Positions 38,935-47,074 of a DNA stretch of 64,000 nt are shown piece by piece (the first letter of the stretch is position 1; each line of letters starts with the position of its first letter). The notes under the pieces are model-generated. The model saw only the letters and a program-made list of their open reading frames with translations, was not told the DNA's origin and searched no databases. A program made the translations under genes and the position numbers. Origin of the DNA: Oceaniglobus roseus (GTDB lineage Bacteria; Pseudomonadota; Alphaproteobacteria; Rhodobacterales; Rhodobacteraceae); assembly GCF_002869745.1 (NCBI RefSeq), contig NZ_PNOS01000002.1, positions 62,001-126,000 on the forward strand, in the 5' to 3' direction.

Positions 38935-40716
38935 TCAGAACGGGAAGAACACCGGGATCGCCAGCACCGAGGCGAGGCCGACGATCAGGTTCATCGGCAC
39001 CCCGATCTTCAGGAAGTCGCTGAAGCGGTAGTTCCCCGCGCCATAGACCAGCGTGTTCGTCTGGTAGCCGATGGGCGTCGCGAAGCTGGCCGAGGCGGCG
39101 AACATCACCGCCACCACGAAGGGCCGCGGATCGGCCCCGATCTGCCCGGCCAGCGCGATGACGATGGGCGTCAGCACCACCGCCACGGCGTTGTTCGTCA
39201 CCGTCTCGGTCAGGAACGAGGCCAGGACGTAGACGGCGACCAGCGTCACCATGGGCGGCAGCCCCTGCAGCATCGGCGCCAGCGTGTCGACGATCAGCTG
39301 CACCGCCCCCGTCTGCTCCAGCGCCGCGCCGATGATCAGCATGGCGAAGATCAGCACCAGGATCCCCCCGTCGATCGAGCCCCAGGCCTCGTCGTTGTCG
39401 ATGCAGCGCAGGATCAGGATGCCCGCAACCCCGATCAGCGCCAGAAGCTGGATCGGCATCACGTCGAAGGCCGCCAGCCCGACGATGGCGGCAAGCGCGA
39501 GGATGGCGATGGGCGCCTGGCGGCGGCGGAAGGCCCGCCCGCCGGTGGTGGTGATCGACACCAGGTCGCCCGAATCCCGCAGCGCCGAGAAGCCCTCGTC
39601 GGTGCCCTCGAGCAGCAGCTTGTCGGCGGGGCGCAGCCTGACGCTCGACAGGTCGGCGCCGGGGATATGGTTGTGGCGCGCCGCGCCCAGAACCCGCACC
39701 CCGCCCCGCCGCCCGAGCGCAAGGTCGGCGATCCGGTGGCCCGCGCTGGAGCGTGACGTGGACACGATCGCCTCGGCCACCCGCACCGTCGCGTCCGCCT
39801 CCAGTTCGATCGCGCGCCGCTGCCCGACCCTCAGACCCGTCTCCTTCGCCAGCGTCAGCAGCTCCGACGCCGTGGCCAGCACCACAACCGTGTCGCCCTT
39901 CTGCACCGTGGCGCCCTTCAGATCGCCCCGCTCGATCCGGTCGCGGCGCCTTATTCCGGTGACCCGGACCCCGGAGCGGTCGAACATGGCGAGGCTGCCG
40001 AGCGTCTCGCCGATGGCGGGGAAGCTGCCTTGGATCGTGACCTCGGACAGGAACCGCTCCTCCTCCTCGCCCGATCCCTCGACCGCGGCGCGGTCGGGCA
40101 GCAGCAGGGGGCCGAGCAGCAGCATCGCCGCCGCCCCGACCGCCGCGACGACGATGCCGACCGGCGCGATGGAGAAGATCGAGAACCCCTCCAGCCCGCT
40201 CTCCCGCGCGATGCCGTCCACCAGGATGTTGGTCGAGGTGCCGATCAGCGTGCAGGTGCCGCCCAGGATCGTGGCATAGGACAGCGGGATCAACAGCTTG
40301 GTCGAGGCGATCCCGAGGCTTGCCGCCAGCCGGATCACCACGGGAATCAGCACCAGCACCACCGGCGTGTTGTTCATGAAGGCCGAGGCGACGATGGTCG
40401 CGATCAGGAACACGGCGACCGCCAGCGTCGGCCGGTTCTGCGCCCGCCCGATCACCAGCGAGGCCATGGCGTCCAGCACCCCGGTGCGCACCAGCGCGCC
40501 CGAGATCACGAACATCGCGCCGATGGTGATCGGCGCCGAGTTCGAGAAGACGCCCATCACCTCCTTCGACGGCACGAGACCCAGCACGATATAGGCCGCG
40601 GCACCCCCCGCCGCCGTGACCTCGGGCGGATAGAGTTCGAGGATGAAGGCGACAAAGACGAGGGCCAGGATCGCAAGGGCGATGACGGGGGCATGTGCGG
40701 CGATGAAATCTGCCAT
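38935..40716 (-). CDS. SLC13/DASS-type permease with internal TrkA-C domains
   Basis: 593 residues. Membrane helices at both ends flank a soluble centre (about residues 210-390) with two RCK_C/TrkA-C domains (FDRSGVRVTGIRRRDRIERG, LGAARHNHIPGADLSSVRLR). The conserved carrier hairpins are SAFMNNTPVVLVLIPVV and TVTNNAVAVVLTPIVIALAG, with GTSTNILVDG after the first. These proteins carry anions such as dicarboxylate, sulphate or tellurite/arsenite in SLC13-like subfamilies; the substrate here is unknown. Single gene. Confidence 0.9.
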   Translation of the reverse strand: MADFIAAHAPVIALAILALVFVAFILELYPPEVTAAGGAAAYIVLGLVPSKEVMGVFSNSAPITIGAMFVISGALVRTGVLDAMASLVIGRAQNRPTLAVAVFLIATIVASAFMNNTPVVLVLIPVVIRLAASLGIASTKLLIPLSYATILGGTCTLIGTSTNILVDGIARESGLEGFSIFSIAPVGIVVAAVGAAAMLLLGPLLLPDRAAVEGSGEEEERFLSEVTIQGSFPAIGETLGSLAMFDRSGVRVTGIRRRDRIERGDLKGATVQKGDTVVVLATASELLTLAKETGLRVGQRRAIELEADATVRVAEAIVSTSRSSAGHRIADLALGRRGGVRVLGAARHNHIPGADLSSVRLRPADKLLLEGTDEGFSALRDSGDLVSITTTGGRAFRRRQAPIAILALAAIVGLAAFDVMPIQLLALIGVAGILILRCIDNDEAWGSIDGGILVLIFAMLIIGAALEQTGAVQLIVDTLAPMLQGLPPMVTLVAVYVLASFLTETVTNNAVAVVLTPIVIALAGQIGADPRPFVVAVMFAASASFATPIGYQTNTLVYGAGNYRFSDFLKIGVPMNLIVGLASVLAIPVFFPF

Positions 40717-41024
40717 GGAACACCAGCGAGGGGGCAGGCCGCCGCCGCGGCGCTGACCGGATACGGCGCCGAAACCCGCGCCGCTGCCGCAACGCATCCC
40801 CGACCCGCCGGTTCCCCGCAAGGGCTTTTCGCGCCCTGCGCCCCGCGCTCCTCTCCGCGCGCGGTTCCGACCGGCGGAAGCCTGCCACCCCCGCGAACCA
40901 ATTGTGAACCATTGTCGGGGTCCACCCCGGGAATTGTCTTTACGAACGGGGTCCGACCTGTCAGAGTCGGTACCTGCGACGTCACCTCTATCGACACCTG
41001 ACTGCTTTCCAAGGCTACAGCGCA
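40717..41024. other. Intergenic region between the SLC13 gene and csp 2
   Basis: About 300 bases without a gene. GC-rich for the first 170 bases, then more balanced from 40900. It must hold the minus-strand carrier promoter and the csp 2 promoter; I could not place either with confidence. Confidence 0.35.
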
Positions 41025-41047
41025 TTCGATCAAGCACTGACCGAGCC
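41025..41047 (+). promoter_or_regulatory. Shared leader element of cold-shock gene 2
   Basis: TTCGATC, AA, GCACTGACCGAGCC, 46 bases before the ATG at 41094; identical to the csp 1 element except for the central dinucleotide, while the rest of the leaders differs. Confidence 0.65.
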
Positions 41048-41093
41048 CTGCTGTTGCACTCCCGCGAACAGCGAGAAAGCAAGGAGACACGGA

Positions 41094-41300
41094 ATGGCCA
41101 CTGGCACCGTGAAGTGGTTCAACACCACCAAAGGCTACGGCTTCATTGCCCCCGATACCGGCGGCAAGGACATCTTCGTTCACATCTCTGCCGTCGAGCG
41201 TTCGGGCCTCACCGGGCTGCGCGACGACCAGAAGATCCAGTTCGATGTCGAAGCCGGCCGTGACGGCCGCGAGAGCGCCGTCAACCTCAAGCCGCTCTGA
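41094..41300 (+). CDS. Cold-shock protein (CspA family), copy 2
   Basis: 68 residues with RNP1 (TVKWFNTTKGYGFIAP) and RNP2 ([13 protein letters not shown]). AAGGAG lies 7 bases before the ATG. It differs from copy 1 at about a quarter of positions, mostly in loops and the C-terminus, so the duplication is old. Cold-shock-domain RNA-binding protein. Confidence 0.96.
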   Translation: MATGTVKWFNTTKGYGFIAPDTGGKDIFVHISAVERSGLTGLRDDQKIQFDVEAGRDGRESAVNLKPL

Positions 41301-41325
41301 GAGCGGCTCCGCATCACGCCCTTGG

Positions 41326-41350
41326 AAAGACCGGCCCTTCGCCGGTCTTT
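41326..41350 (+). terminator. Rho-independent terminator of csp 2
   Basis: AAAGACCGGC, loop CCTTC, GCCGGTCTTT then TTGTTT: 10-pair stem with T-rich tail. A second small stem (GCCGCTC/GAGCGGC) overlaps the csp stop codon at 41291-41307. Confidence 0.9.
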
Positions 41351-41378
41351 TTGTTTGCGCGTCCGCGTCTTCCGCGCC

Positions 41379-42128
41379 TCACCTCTTCGGTGGCTGCGGC
41401 GTGGGATAACGCGTGCCCTGCACGATCTCGTCGATCTCCACCGCCTCCCAGGAGAACCCCTCCACCTCCCGGTCCTTCCGGCAGAACACCTCGCTGTGGC
41501 AGTACATCTCGCGCACCGGGCGATAGCGCAGGTACCGCTCGGAGCCGGGCGCGAAATAGCCGCCCATGGGATTCGACATGCCCCCGTCGAGGAAGGTGTA
41601 GCCGAGGCCCGGGTTGAACAGCGCCCTGAGCCCCATGTCGGAGAACTGGAAGAAATTCCATGGCCGCTCGTGCGACGAGAACGAGAAATGCGTCTCGACG
41701 AAGACGTGACCGCCGACCTTCAGCATCTTCGTGATCTCCTGCGCCACGATCCAGGGCATGCACAGATGCTCGAACACCGCGGAAGAGAAGATCAGGTCGA
41801 ACCGTTCGCCCTCCCGGAAATAGCTGCCGAGGCGGTGCGCGTCGCCGACGACATCGACGTTCTCGCCGTCATAGAAGTCGAAGCCCACGTACTCGGCCCG
41901 TGCGAACCGGTCGCGGAAATTCGCCCCCGTCACGTTGCGCGAGCCGATCTCCAGCACCCGCATCCCCGGCTTGTCGAACAGCCGCGGCAGGTGGTCGGGC
42001 CATTGTCCGTGGGACACCTCGCGCGGGGGCGCGATCCGGGTCTTGTGGAACAGGAACGGCAGGCTGGCGAAGATGCCGTATATGCTGAAGAGCCTGCGCT
42101 CGATCTCCTTCTTCGTCGCCCGCTTCAA
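41379..42128 (-). CDS. Class I SAM-dependent methyltransferase
   Basis: 249 residues. VLEIGSRNVTGANFR is motif I, FDFYDGENVDVVGDAH the acidic post-I loop, and RFDLIFSSAVFEHLCMPW motif II, with MLKVGGHVFVETHFSF after it: a Methyltransf_11-type Rossmann fold. I place the start at a TTG (42128) with GGAGGGG four bases upstream; the frame is open further into the ParA gene, but those residues are Arg-rich shadow sequence. It follows parA on the same strand by about 50 bases. Substrate unknown; sugar or glycan methylation is common for this type. Confidence 0.85.
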   Translation of the reverse strand: MKRATKKEIERRLFSIYGIFASLPFLFHKTRIAPPREVSHGQWPDHLPRLFDKPGMRVLEIGSRNVTGANFRDRFARAEYVGFDFYDGENVDVVGDAHRLGSYFREGERFDLIFSSAVFEHLCMPWIVAQEITKMLKVGGHVFVETHFSFSSHERPWNFFQFSDMGLRALFNPGLGYTFLDGGMSNPMGGYFAPGSERYLRYRPVREMYCHSEVFCRKDREVEGFSWEAVEIDEIVQGTRYPTPQPPKR

Positions 42129-42177
42129 GGCGCCCCTCCGTCTCGTCCTGTTGAATGATCGCGTGCGGGCCGGGCGG

Positions 42178-42801
42178 TCAGAGCAGCGCCTCGACCTCCG
42201 AGAGCAGCGCCGCCATCTCGTCTGTCGCCGCGCCCCTGCCCCGCTCCTGCACCCCGCGCCCGAGGCCCAGCGTCTCGGCATAGACGACGCGGTTGCCGAG
42301 CTTCGTCTCGGCCAGCGCCACGTCCAGGTCGCCGATCGCCGCCGTCACGTCTGTGCCGACGCGGGTGCCCGCCTTGAACCGGTTCAGCACCACCAGCGCC
42401 GTCTTCCGCTCGCGCGCGACGAGGTCCAGCACCGATTCCACCGCCCAGACATCCACCTGCGACGAGGCCACCGGAACGATCACCAAGTCCGAGATCTTGA
42501 GCGAGGGCCGCAGGTCCGCATCGACCTTCGGCGGCGTGTCGAGGATGACGATGTCGCAGGTCTTCTTCAGCTTCTCGCATTCATAGCCGACGCCCCAGGC
42601 GCTGGCCGTCGAGAAGTCCATGTCGGCGATCCCGTCGCCATGGCGCGCCATGAACCACCGCCCGAGCGATCCCTGCGGATCGGTGTCGAGCAGCGCCACG
42701 GACTTGCCCGCCCTGACGAAGGCGACGGCCAGATTCGCGGCGATGGTCGTCTTGCCCGACCCGCCCTTCTGCTGGGCCACGGTGATCACTTTTCCGGCCA
42801 A
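42178..42801 (-). CDS. Orphan ParA/MinD-type ATPase
   Basis: 207 residues. The deviant Walker A is QQKGGSGKTTIAANLA, with the signature lysine early in the loop, and Walker B-like VILDTPPKVDADLR follows switch region DTDPQGSLGRW. Small ParA proteins without a ParB partner position cargos such as chemoreceptor clusters (PpfA) or plasmids. No parB lies beside it. It is upstream of a methyltransferase gene on the same strand. Confidence 0.92.
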   Translation of the reverse strand: MAGKVITVAQQKGGSGKTTIAANLAVAFVRAGKSVALLDTDPQGSLGRWFMARHGDGIADMDFSTASAWGVGYECEKLKKTCDIVILDTPPKVDADLRPSLKISDLVIVPVASSQVDVWAVESVLDLVARERKTALVVLNRFKAGTRVGTDVTAAIGDLDVALAETKLGNRVVYAETLGLGRGVQERGRGAATDEMAALLSEVEALL

Positions 42802-42865
42802 GACGGCTTCTCCCCCGGCTGCTGCGACGCAGCGTATGCGACACCTGCCTCTGCGGCAAGTCCGC

Positions 42866-43483
42866 TCACGGCCCGCTCCAGTCCACGTCCCCGGCCGGCT
42901 CGACCAGAAGCGTGCCCTCCGGCGCGGACCGGATCAGCTTGGCCGCCGCCGCTTCGTCGCCGTCGAGCCAGGCCGCCAGGTCGCGCGGCTCCAGCAGCAC
43001 GCCCATCCGGTGGTGATAGTCCCTCACGTCGCCCGAGGGCGCGCAGGTCACGGTGGCGACCTGCGGCACCGCCCCGCCGCCGGGCCCGCACCAGAGACCC
43101 GTGACCGCCGCGAACAGCAACGGCGCCCCGTCGACGCGGCGGATCCGCCAGGCCGTCTTGCGCCGCGCGGCGCCGGTCCACTCGTACCAGCCATCCACTG
43201 GCACCGCCGCCCGGCCAAGCCCGGCAAAGGCGGATTTCGCGAACAGCGTCTCGCCCCGCGCGTTGACGATGGTCTCCAGCACGGGCCGCCCCCGCGCGTT
43301 GCGCCGCCCCGAGGGGATCATCCCCCAGCGCATCTCCCGAAGCTGCCGCTCCGGCGTCACCACCGCCACCTGCTGCCCCGGCTGGATGTTCCGCCGCGGC
43401 GGCTGCGCGGGCAGTCCTGTCCGCAGGCCGAGCCATGCGGCGATCTCGTCGACGGGGGTGGTCAGGAACATGCGGCCGGGCAT
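42866..43483 (-). CDS. SRAP (YedK/HMCES) family protein lacking the catalytic Cys2
   Basis: 205 residues. The SRAP active-site residues Asn (TIVNARGET), Glu (DGWYEWTG) and His (YHHRMGVLL) are present, and WGMIPSGRRN is the DNA-binding loop. The canonical N-terminus is M-C-G-R, with Cys2 exposed after Met removal to crosslink abasic DNA; here it reads M-P-G-R-M-F, Cys replaced by Pro. The ATG used (43483) is the only start that gives the xGR motif. It has no good ribosome-binding site, so translation may be coupled or weak. Loss of crosslinking is expected. Confidence 0.88.
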   Translation of the reverse strand: MPGRMFLTTPVDEIAAWLGLRTGLPAQPPRRNIQPGQQVAVVTPERQLREMRWGMIPSGRRNARGRPVLETIVNARGETLFAKSAFAGLGRAAVPVDGWYEWTGAARRKTAWRIRRVDGAPLLFAAVTGLWCGPGGGAVPQVATVTCAPSGDVRDYHHRMGVLLEPRDLAAWLDGDEAAAAKLIRSAPEGTLLVEPAGDVDWSGP

Positions 43484-43753
43484 GGGTTCAGCATAGGAGC
43501 GCAACTGGTTTGCACAAAGACCTTCCGGCGCAATGGCGGCGTCGCCCGGCCTCTTTGCCACGCCCTCGCCGGTTCAGGGCAAGGGCAGCACCCGGGCGCA
43601 AGCGCAAGAGACCCGGGAACTGTCCGGCAGCACGCCCGGGGCGGGACATTTCCGCCCGGCACGCCCCGGACCGCGGCCACCGACGGCCCCGCCGCGCGTC
43701 CGCGCCGCTCGGGAAGGGGCCTCCCCGAAACGCCACGCCGCCGCTCCGCGCGC

Positions 43754-43774
43754 CCGGAGTTCCCCGAACTCCGG
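43754..43774. promoter_or_regulatory. Perfect inverted repeat upstream of the LysR gene
   Basis: CCGGAGTT, CCCCG, AACTCCGG, about 66 bases before the LysR start. Its dyad could be an operator for the regulator or a hairpin in the leader. The rest of the gap 43484-43840 is very GC-rich and shows no gene. Confidence 0.4.
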
Positions 43775-43840
43775 TCCCCCGGGGCCCTGCCGATTGACCG
43801 CCGCGCCGCAACCGGCCACACAGCCGACAAGGAGAGGCAC

Positions 43841-44803
43841 ATGATCGGCAAGGGCATCTCGCTGCGCGCGCTCGAACTGTTCGAGATGGTCGCGGACACC
43901 GGCTCGGTCGCGCGCGCGGCCGAACGGGCGGGGCTGAGCCTGCCCGCCGTCTCGCAGGCGCTGAAGACGCTGGAGGACGCCGTCGGCCGCCCCCTTCTCG
44001 ACCACGCCCGCCGCCCGATGCAGCTGACTCCGGCCGGGCGCCTCTTCCTGCGCCGCGCGGAAACCGCGCTGGCCGAGATCCGCCAGGGTCAGGCCGAAGT
44101 CGCCATGCCCGACCTCGGCCACCTCGCCGATCTCGGGCTCGGCATCATCGACGACTTCGAATCCGAGGTGACCCCCGAACTCGTCACAACCCTCGCCGCC
44201 ACCCTGACGCGCTGCCGCTTCCGCCTGCACACCCAGCCGAGCCACGGGTTGCTCGCGATGCTGGAGGCGGGCCAGATCGACCTCGCCGTGACCTCGCTGC
44301 CCGAGACGACGCCCGAGGGTCTCGCCGTGCGCCCACTGCTGAGCGATCCCTTCCTGCTGGCAGTCCCCCACGGCACCGATCCCACCGACGATCCCTGCGC
44401 CGCCCTCGCCGCCCTGCCCTTCCTGCGCTACAGCCGCGACCAGATGATCGGCCAGCGGATCGAGGCGGAACTGGCGCGCCACGCAACCGACATCCCGAAC
44501 CGGTTCGAGCTCGACTCGGTCCAGTCGCTGCACGCCCTCGTCGCGGGCGGGGCGGGCTGGGCGATCACCACGCCGCTGTCGTTCCTGCGCGCCCACCGCT
44601 TCCGGGCGGCCATCGACCTGCACCCCCTGCCGATCCCCGGCTTCGCACGGCAGATCGCGCTGGTCAGCGCCGATGCCTGGATGGACGACGTGGCCGACGA
44701 CCTTGCCGCCACCCTGCGCCGGATGATCGAGGCCCGCGTCACCGCGCCCCTGCGCGACCGCCTTCCCTGGCTCGATGCCTTCCGGGTGCTCGACCCGCGC
44801 TGA
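43841..44803 (+). CDS. LysR-family transcription regulator
   Basis: 320 residues. The N-terminal winged helix is LRALELFEMVADTGSVARAAERAGLSLPAVSQALKTLE, with the family's second-helix SxPAVSQxLK; a two-lobed periplasmic-binding-like effector domain follows (about residues 90-300). AAGGAGAGG precedes the ATG. It converges with doeA, from which it is 21 bases away; regulators beside ectoine-degradation genes are usually GntR/AsnC types, so a link to doeA is not assured. Confidence 0.92.
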   Translation: MIGKGISLRALELFEMVADTGSVARAAERAGLSLPAVSQALKTLEDAVGRPLLDHARRPMQLTPAGRLFLRRAETALAEIRQGQAEVAMPDLGHLADLGLGIIDDFESEVTPELVTTLAATLTRCRFRLHTQPSHGLLAMLEAGQIDLAVTSLPETTPEGLAVRPLLSDPFLLAVPHGTDPTDDPCAALAALPFLRYSRDQMIGQRIEAELARHATDIPNRFELDSVQSLHALVAGGAGWAITTPLSFLRAHRFRAAIDLHPLPIPGFARQIALVSADAWMDDVADDLAATLRRMIEARVTAPLRDRLPWLDAFRVLDPR

Positions 44804-44824
44804 GCCGGCGCGGCGCCGGAAGGC

Positions 44825-46003
44825 CTATTTCACGAACAGCTCCCGCGGAGTCGCGCACAGGCACTCGGCACCGGTTTCGGTGATGAAGATGGGCTCGGTG
44901 ATCTCGATCCCGCCTTCCTCCAGCCAGAGCGCGGGCATGAAGTGGAAGGTCATTCCCGGTTCCAGCACCGTGGTGTCGCCTGCGCGCAGGCTCATGGTCC
45001 GCTCGCCCCAGTCGGGCGGATAGGAGAGCCCGATCGGATAGCCGCAGCGGCTGTCCTTGCGGAAGCCCAGACGGTTCAGCGTGCCGTTGAACGCATCCGC
45101 CACCGCGCCGCAGGTGTTGCCGGGCCGCGCCGCGGCAAGCCCCGCCTCGGTCGCCTCCAGCACCGCCGCCTCGGCGCGGCGGAAGGTGTCGGGCACTTCT
45201 CCGAAGAACAGCGTGCGCGACTGCGGACACTGGTAGCGCATGTGCGCCCCGGCGATCTCGAAGAACGTGGCCTCCCCGGCCCGAAGCGGCCGGTCGTCCC
45301 AGGTCAGGTGCGGTGCCGTCGCGTCCATCCCCGAGGGCGCCATGGGCACGATCGCCGGGTAGTCGCCCCAGTTCCCGTCCGCGCCGGTGATCCCGGCGTG
45401 CCAGATCTCCGCCACCAGCGCGTTCTTCGCCATCCCCGGCTCGGCCTTCTCGAGGATCACGCCGTGCATCCGCTGCACGATCGCCGCCGCCCGGCGCATG
45501 TATTCGATCTCCTGCGGCGACTTCACCGCCCGGCACCAGTTCACGAGCGCCGTCGCATCCTCCAGCCGCGCCCCCGGCAGGCTCTGCCGCAGGGTCAGGT
45601 GCGCCGCCGCGGAATAGTAGTAGTTGTCGAGTTCCACCCCGATGCGCCCCAGGCTCCAGCCCCGCGCCAGGATCAGTGCGGCCAGTTCGCCCATCGGATG
45701 CCTGTCGGGGTTCTGCACGAAGCCGTCGTCGTAGCCGACGATGTCGTCGTCGCCCATGAACACCGTGCGCCTCGCCCCCGCCGCGTCCATCCCCCGCCCC
45801 CACCAGACCGGATCGCCCTCGAGCCCCAGCAGCACCGCTTGGTGGACGTAGAAGGACCAGCCGTCATAACCGGTGAGCCAGCCCATGTTCGACGGATCGC
45901 TGACGACCAGCAGGTCGAGGCCCCGGTCGGCCATCGCGTCGCGCACGGCGGCGATGCGGGCGGCGTATTCCGCGGCACTGAAGCGGGGGGCGGGGTTCGG
46001 CAT
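44825..46003 (-). CDS. doeA: Ectoine hydrolase (M24 peptidase family)
   Basis: 392 residues. SNMGWLTGYDGWSFYVHQAV near the N-terminus, VELDNYYYSAAAHLTL, GYPIGLSYPPDWGERTMSLR and FHFMPALWLEEGGIEITEPI are strikingly DoeA-like, distinguishing it from prolidases and creatinases of the same pita-bread fold. DoeA opens the ectoine ring to N-alpha-acetyl-diaminobutyrate. DoeB and the rest of an ectoine or hydroxyectoine cluster are not in the window, so this is a detached copy. The start at 46003 gives the family's usual length. Confidence 0.9.
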   Translation of the reverse strand: MPNPAPRFSAAEYAARIAAVRDAMADRGLDLLVVSDPSNMGWLTGYDGWSFYVHQAVLLGLEGDPVWWGRGMDAAGARRTVFMGDDDIVGYDDGFVQNPDRHPMGELAALILARGWSLGRIGVELDNYYYSAAAHLTLRQSLPGARLEDATALVNWCRAVKSPQEIEYMRRAAAIVQRMHGVILEKAEPGMAKNALVAEIWHAGITGADGNWGDYPAIVPMAPSGMDATAPHLTWDDRPLRAGEATFFEIAGAHMRYQCPQSRTLFFGEVPDTFRRAEAAVLEATEAGLAAARPGNTCGAVADAFNGTLNRLGFRKDSRCGYPIGLSYPPDWGERTMSLRAGDTTVLEPGMTFHFMPALWLEEGGIEITEPIFITETGAECLCATPRELFVK

Positions 46004-46064
46004 GGGCGGGCTCCTGTTGTCGCTTTCGCCCACCCTCGGGCAAGGCGGGCCGCCCGGCAAGGGG

Positions 46065-46697
46065 TCAACCGGCGACGGCGCCGACGACGAAGACCGGGAT
46101 CAGCCCGGCGCAAAGGCCGAAGAGCATCCCGAACAGCACGAAGATCCCGTCGCCCACCAGGAGGCCCACCGCGATCAGCGTCACCATGGCGCCGATCAGC
46201 GAGGCCGAGAGCGGCACGAGTTCCAGAAGCGGCGTCATTCCCCCCGCGAGGGCGCAGAGCGCCAGGGCGGCGACGCTCAGCGGCGGCGAGACCAGCGCCT
46301 GCAGCCGCGGCTTCGAATGGCGGTCCAGCCAGTCCGCCAGCCGCTTCAGCGCATCGGTGGCCCGGCGCAGCGTCCTGCCGCCGAGGCTGAGGCGCATCAG
46401 GAAGCCGGGCAACCACAGGTGCTCGCGGCGGAACAGGATCTGCAGGGCGACGAGGGCGATCGAGATGCCGCAGACGGTCGAGAACAGGGGGATCCCGCTC
46501 AGCGGCGAGAAGACCAGCAGCGCGGGCACCAGCAGCATGGCGAGGAAGGAGGAGCGTCCGAAGCTCGCCACGATCTCGCCGAGGCTCACCTCCTCGCGCC
46601 CGGTGAGCGATTCGAGGCGCTCCACCACCTCGCCCACGGCATGGCGCGGCGGCTCGGTCGGTGCGGCGGTTGTTGTGGCGGCGCGCGCGGGGGCCAT
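46065..46697 (-). CDS. ExoD-family membrane protein
   Basis: 210 residues. SLGEIVASFGRSSFLAMLLVPALLVFSPLSGIPLFSTVCG is the start of the ExoD domain (shown in short: SSFLAMLLVPALL); four to five membrane helices follow, ending GLIPVFVVGAVAG. ExoD was found through exopolysaccharide defects in Sinorhizobium; its role is not understood. The start at 46697 is preceded by a GC-rich stretch with no clear ribosome-binding site. Confidence 0.85.
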   Translation of the reverse strand: MAPARAATTTAAPTEPPRHAVGEVVERLESLTGREEVSLGEIVASFGRSSFLAMLLVPALLVFSPLSGIPLFSTVCGISIALVALQILFRREHLWLPGFLMRLSLGGRTLRRATDALKRLADWLDRHSKPRLQALVSPPLSVAALALCALAGGMTPLLELVPLSASLIGAMVTLIAVGLLVGDGIFVLFGMLFGLCAGLIPVFVVGAVAG

Positions 46698-47074
46698 GCT
46701 CGTCGGTCCTGTAACGCGCCCTCGGCGCAGCGGCGGCGGCATCGCACGTCGGGCGCCCCGCCGCCAGAGAGATCGCGTCGAAGTCCGGCGGTTTCAACCG
46801 CAACCCGCGGAAATCCGCCCCGATCGGCGGGTTCGCGTCGATCTGGAGCGCGGTGCGGCTCCGGCAGGGTCGGCGCGCGCAGATGATGCAGGGCGCAACC
46901 GGGAGAGGGGGGGGGGGGGGGGGGCCCCCCCCCCCCCCCCCCGCCCCCTCTCCGCCGCACCGTCCCCGGCCGTCGGCCATGGCGTCATCGGTTCCGCGGC
47001 GGGCTCAGCGGCCGATCGTGCGGCGGCTCCCGCCCTGCCGCCCGGCGCCCCGATACGCCGCGGTCCCCCGCCCG
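46698..47074. other. Intergenic region with an extreme G18C18 tract
   Basis: This 377-base gap holds no credible gene. At 46907-46942 it contains exactly 18 G followed by 18 C, flanked by the inverted pair GGAGAGGGGG (46902-46911) and CCCCCTCTCC (46944-46953). Nothing else in the window looks like it. It may be a real cruciform or G-quadruplex site, or a sequencing/assembly artefact at a strong hairpin. Confidence 0.8.

Noticed and set aside
42129-42281. N-terminal extension of the methyltransferase into the ParA gene
   Set aside because: Residues are Arg-rich shadow sequence, while a TTG with a strong GGAGGGG site starts the conserved part.
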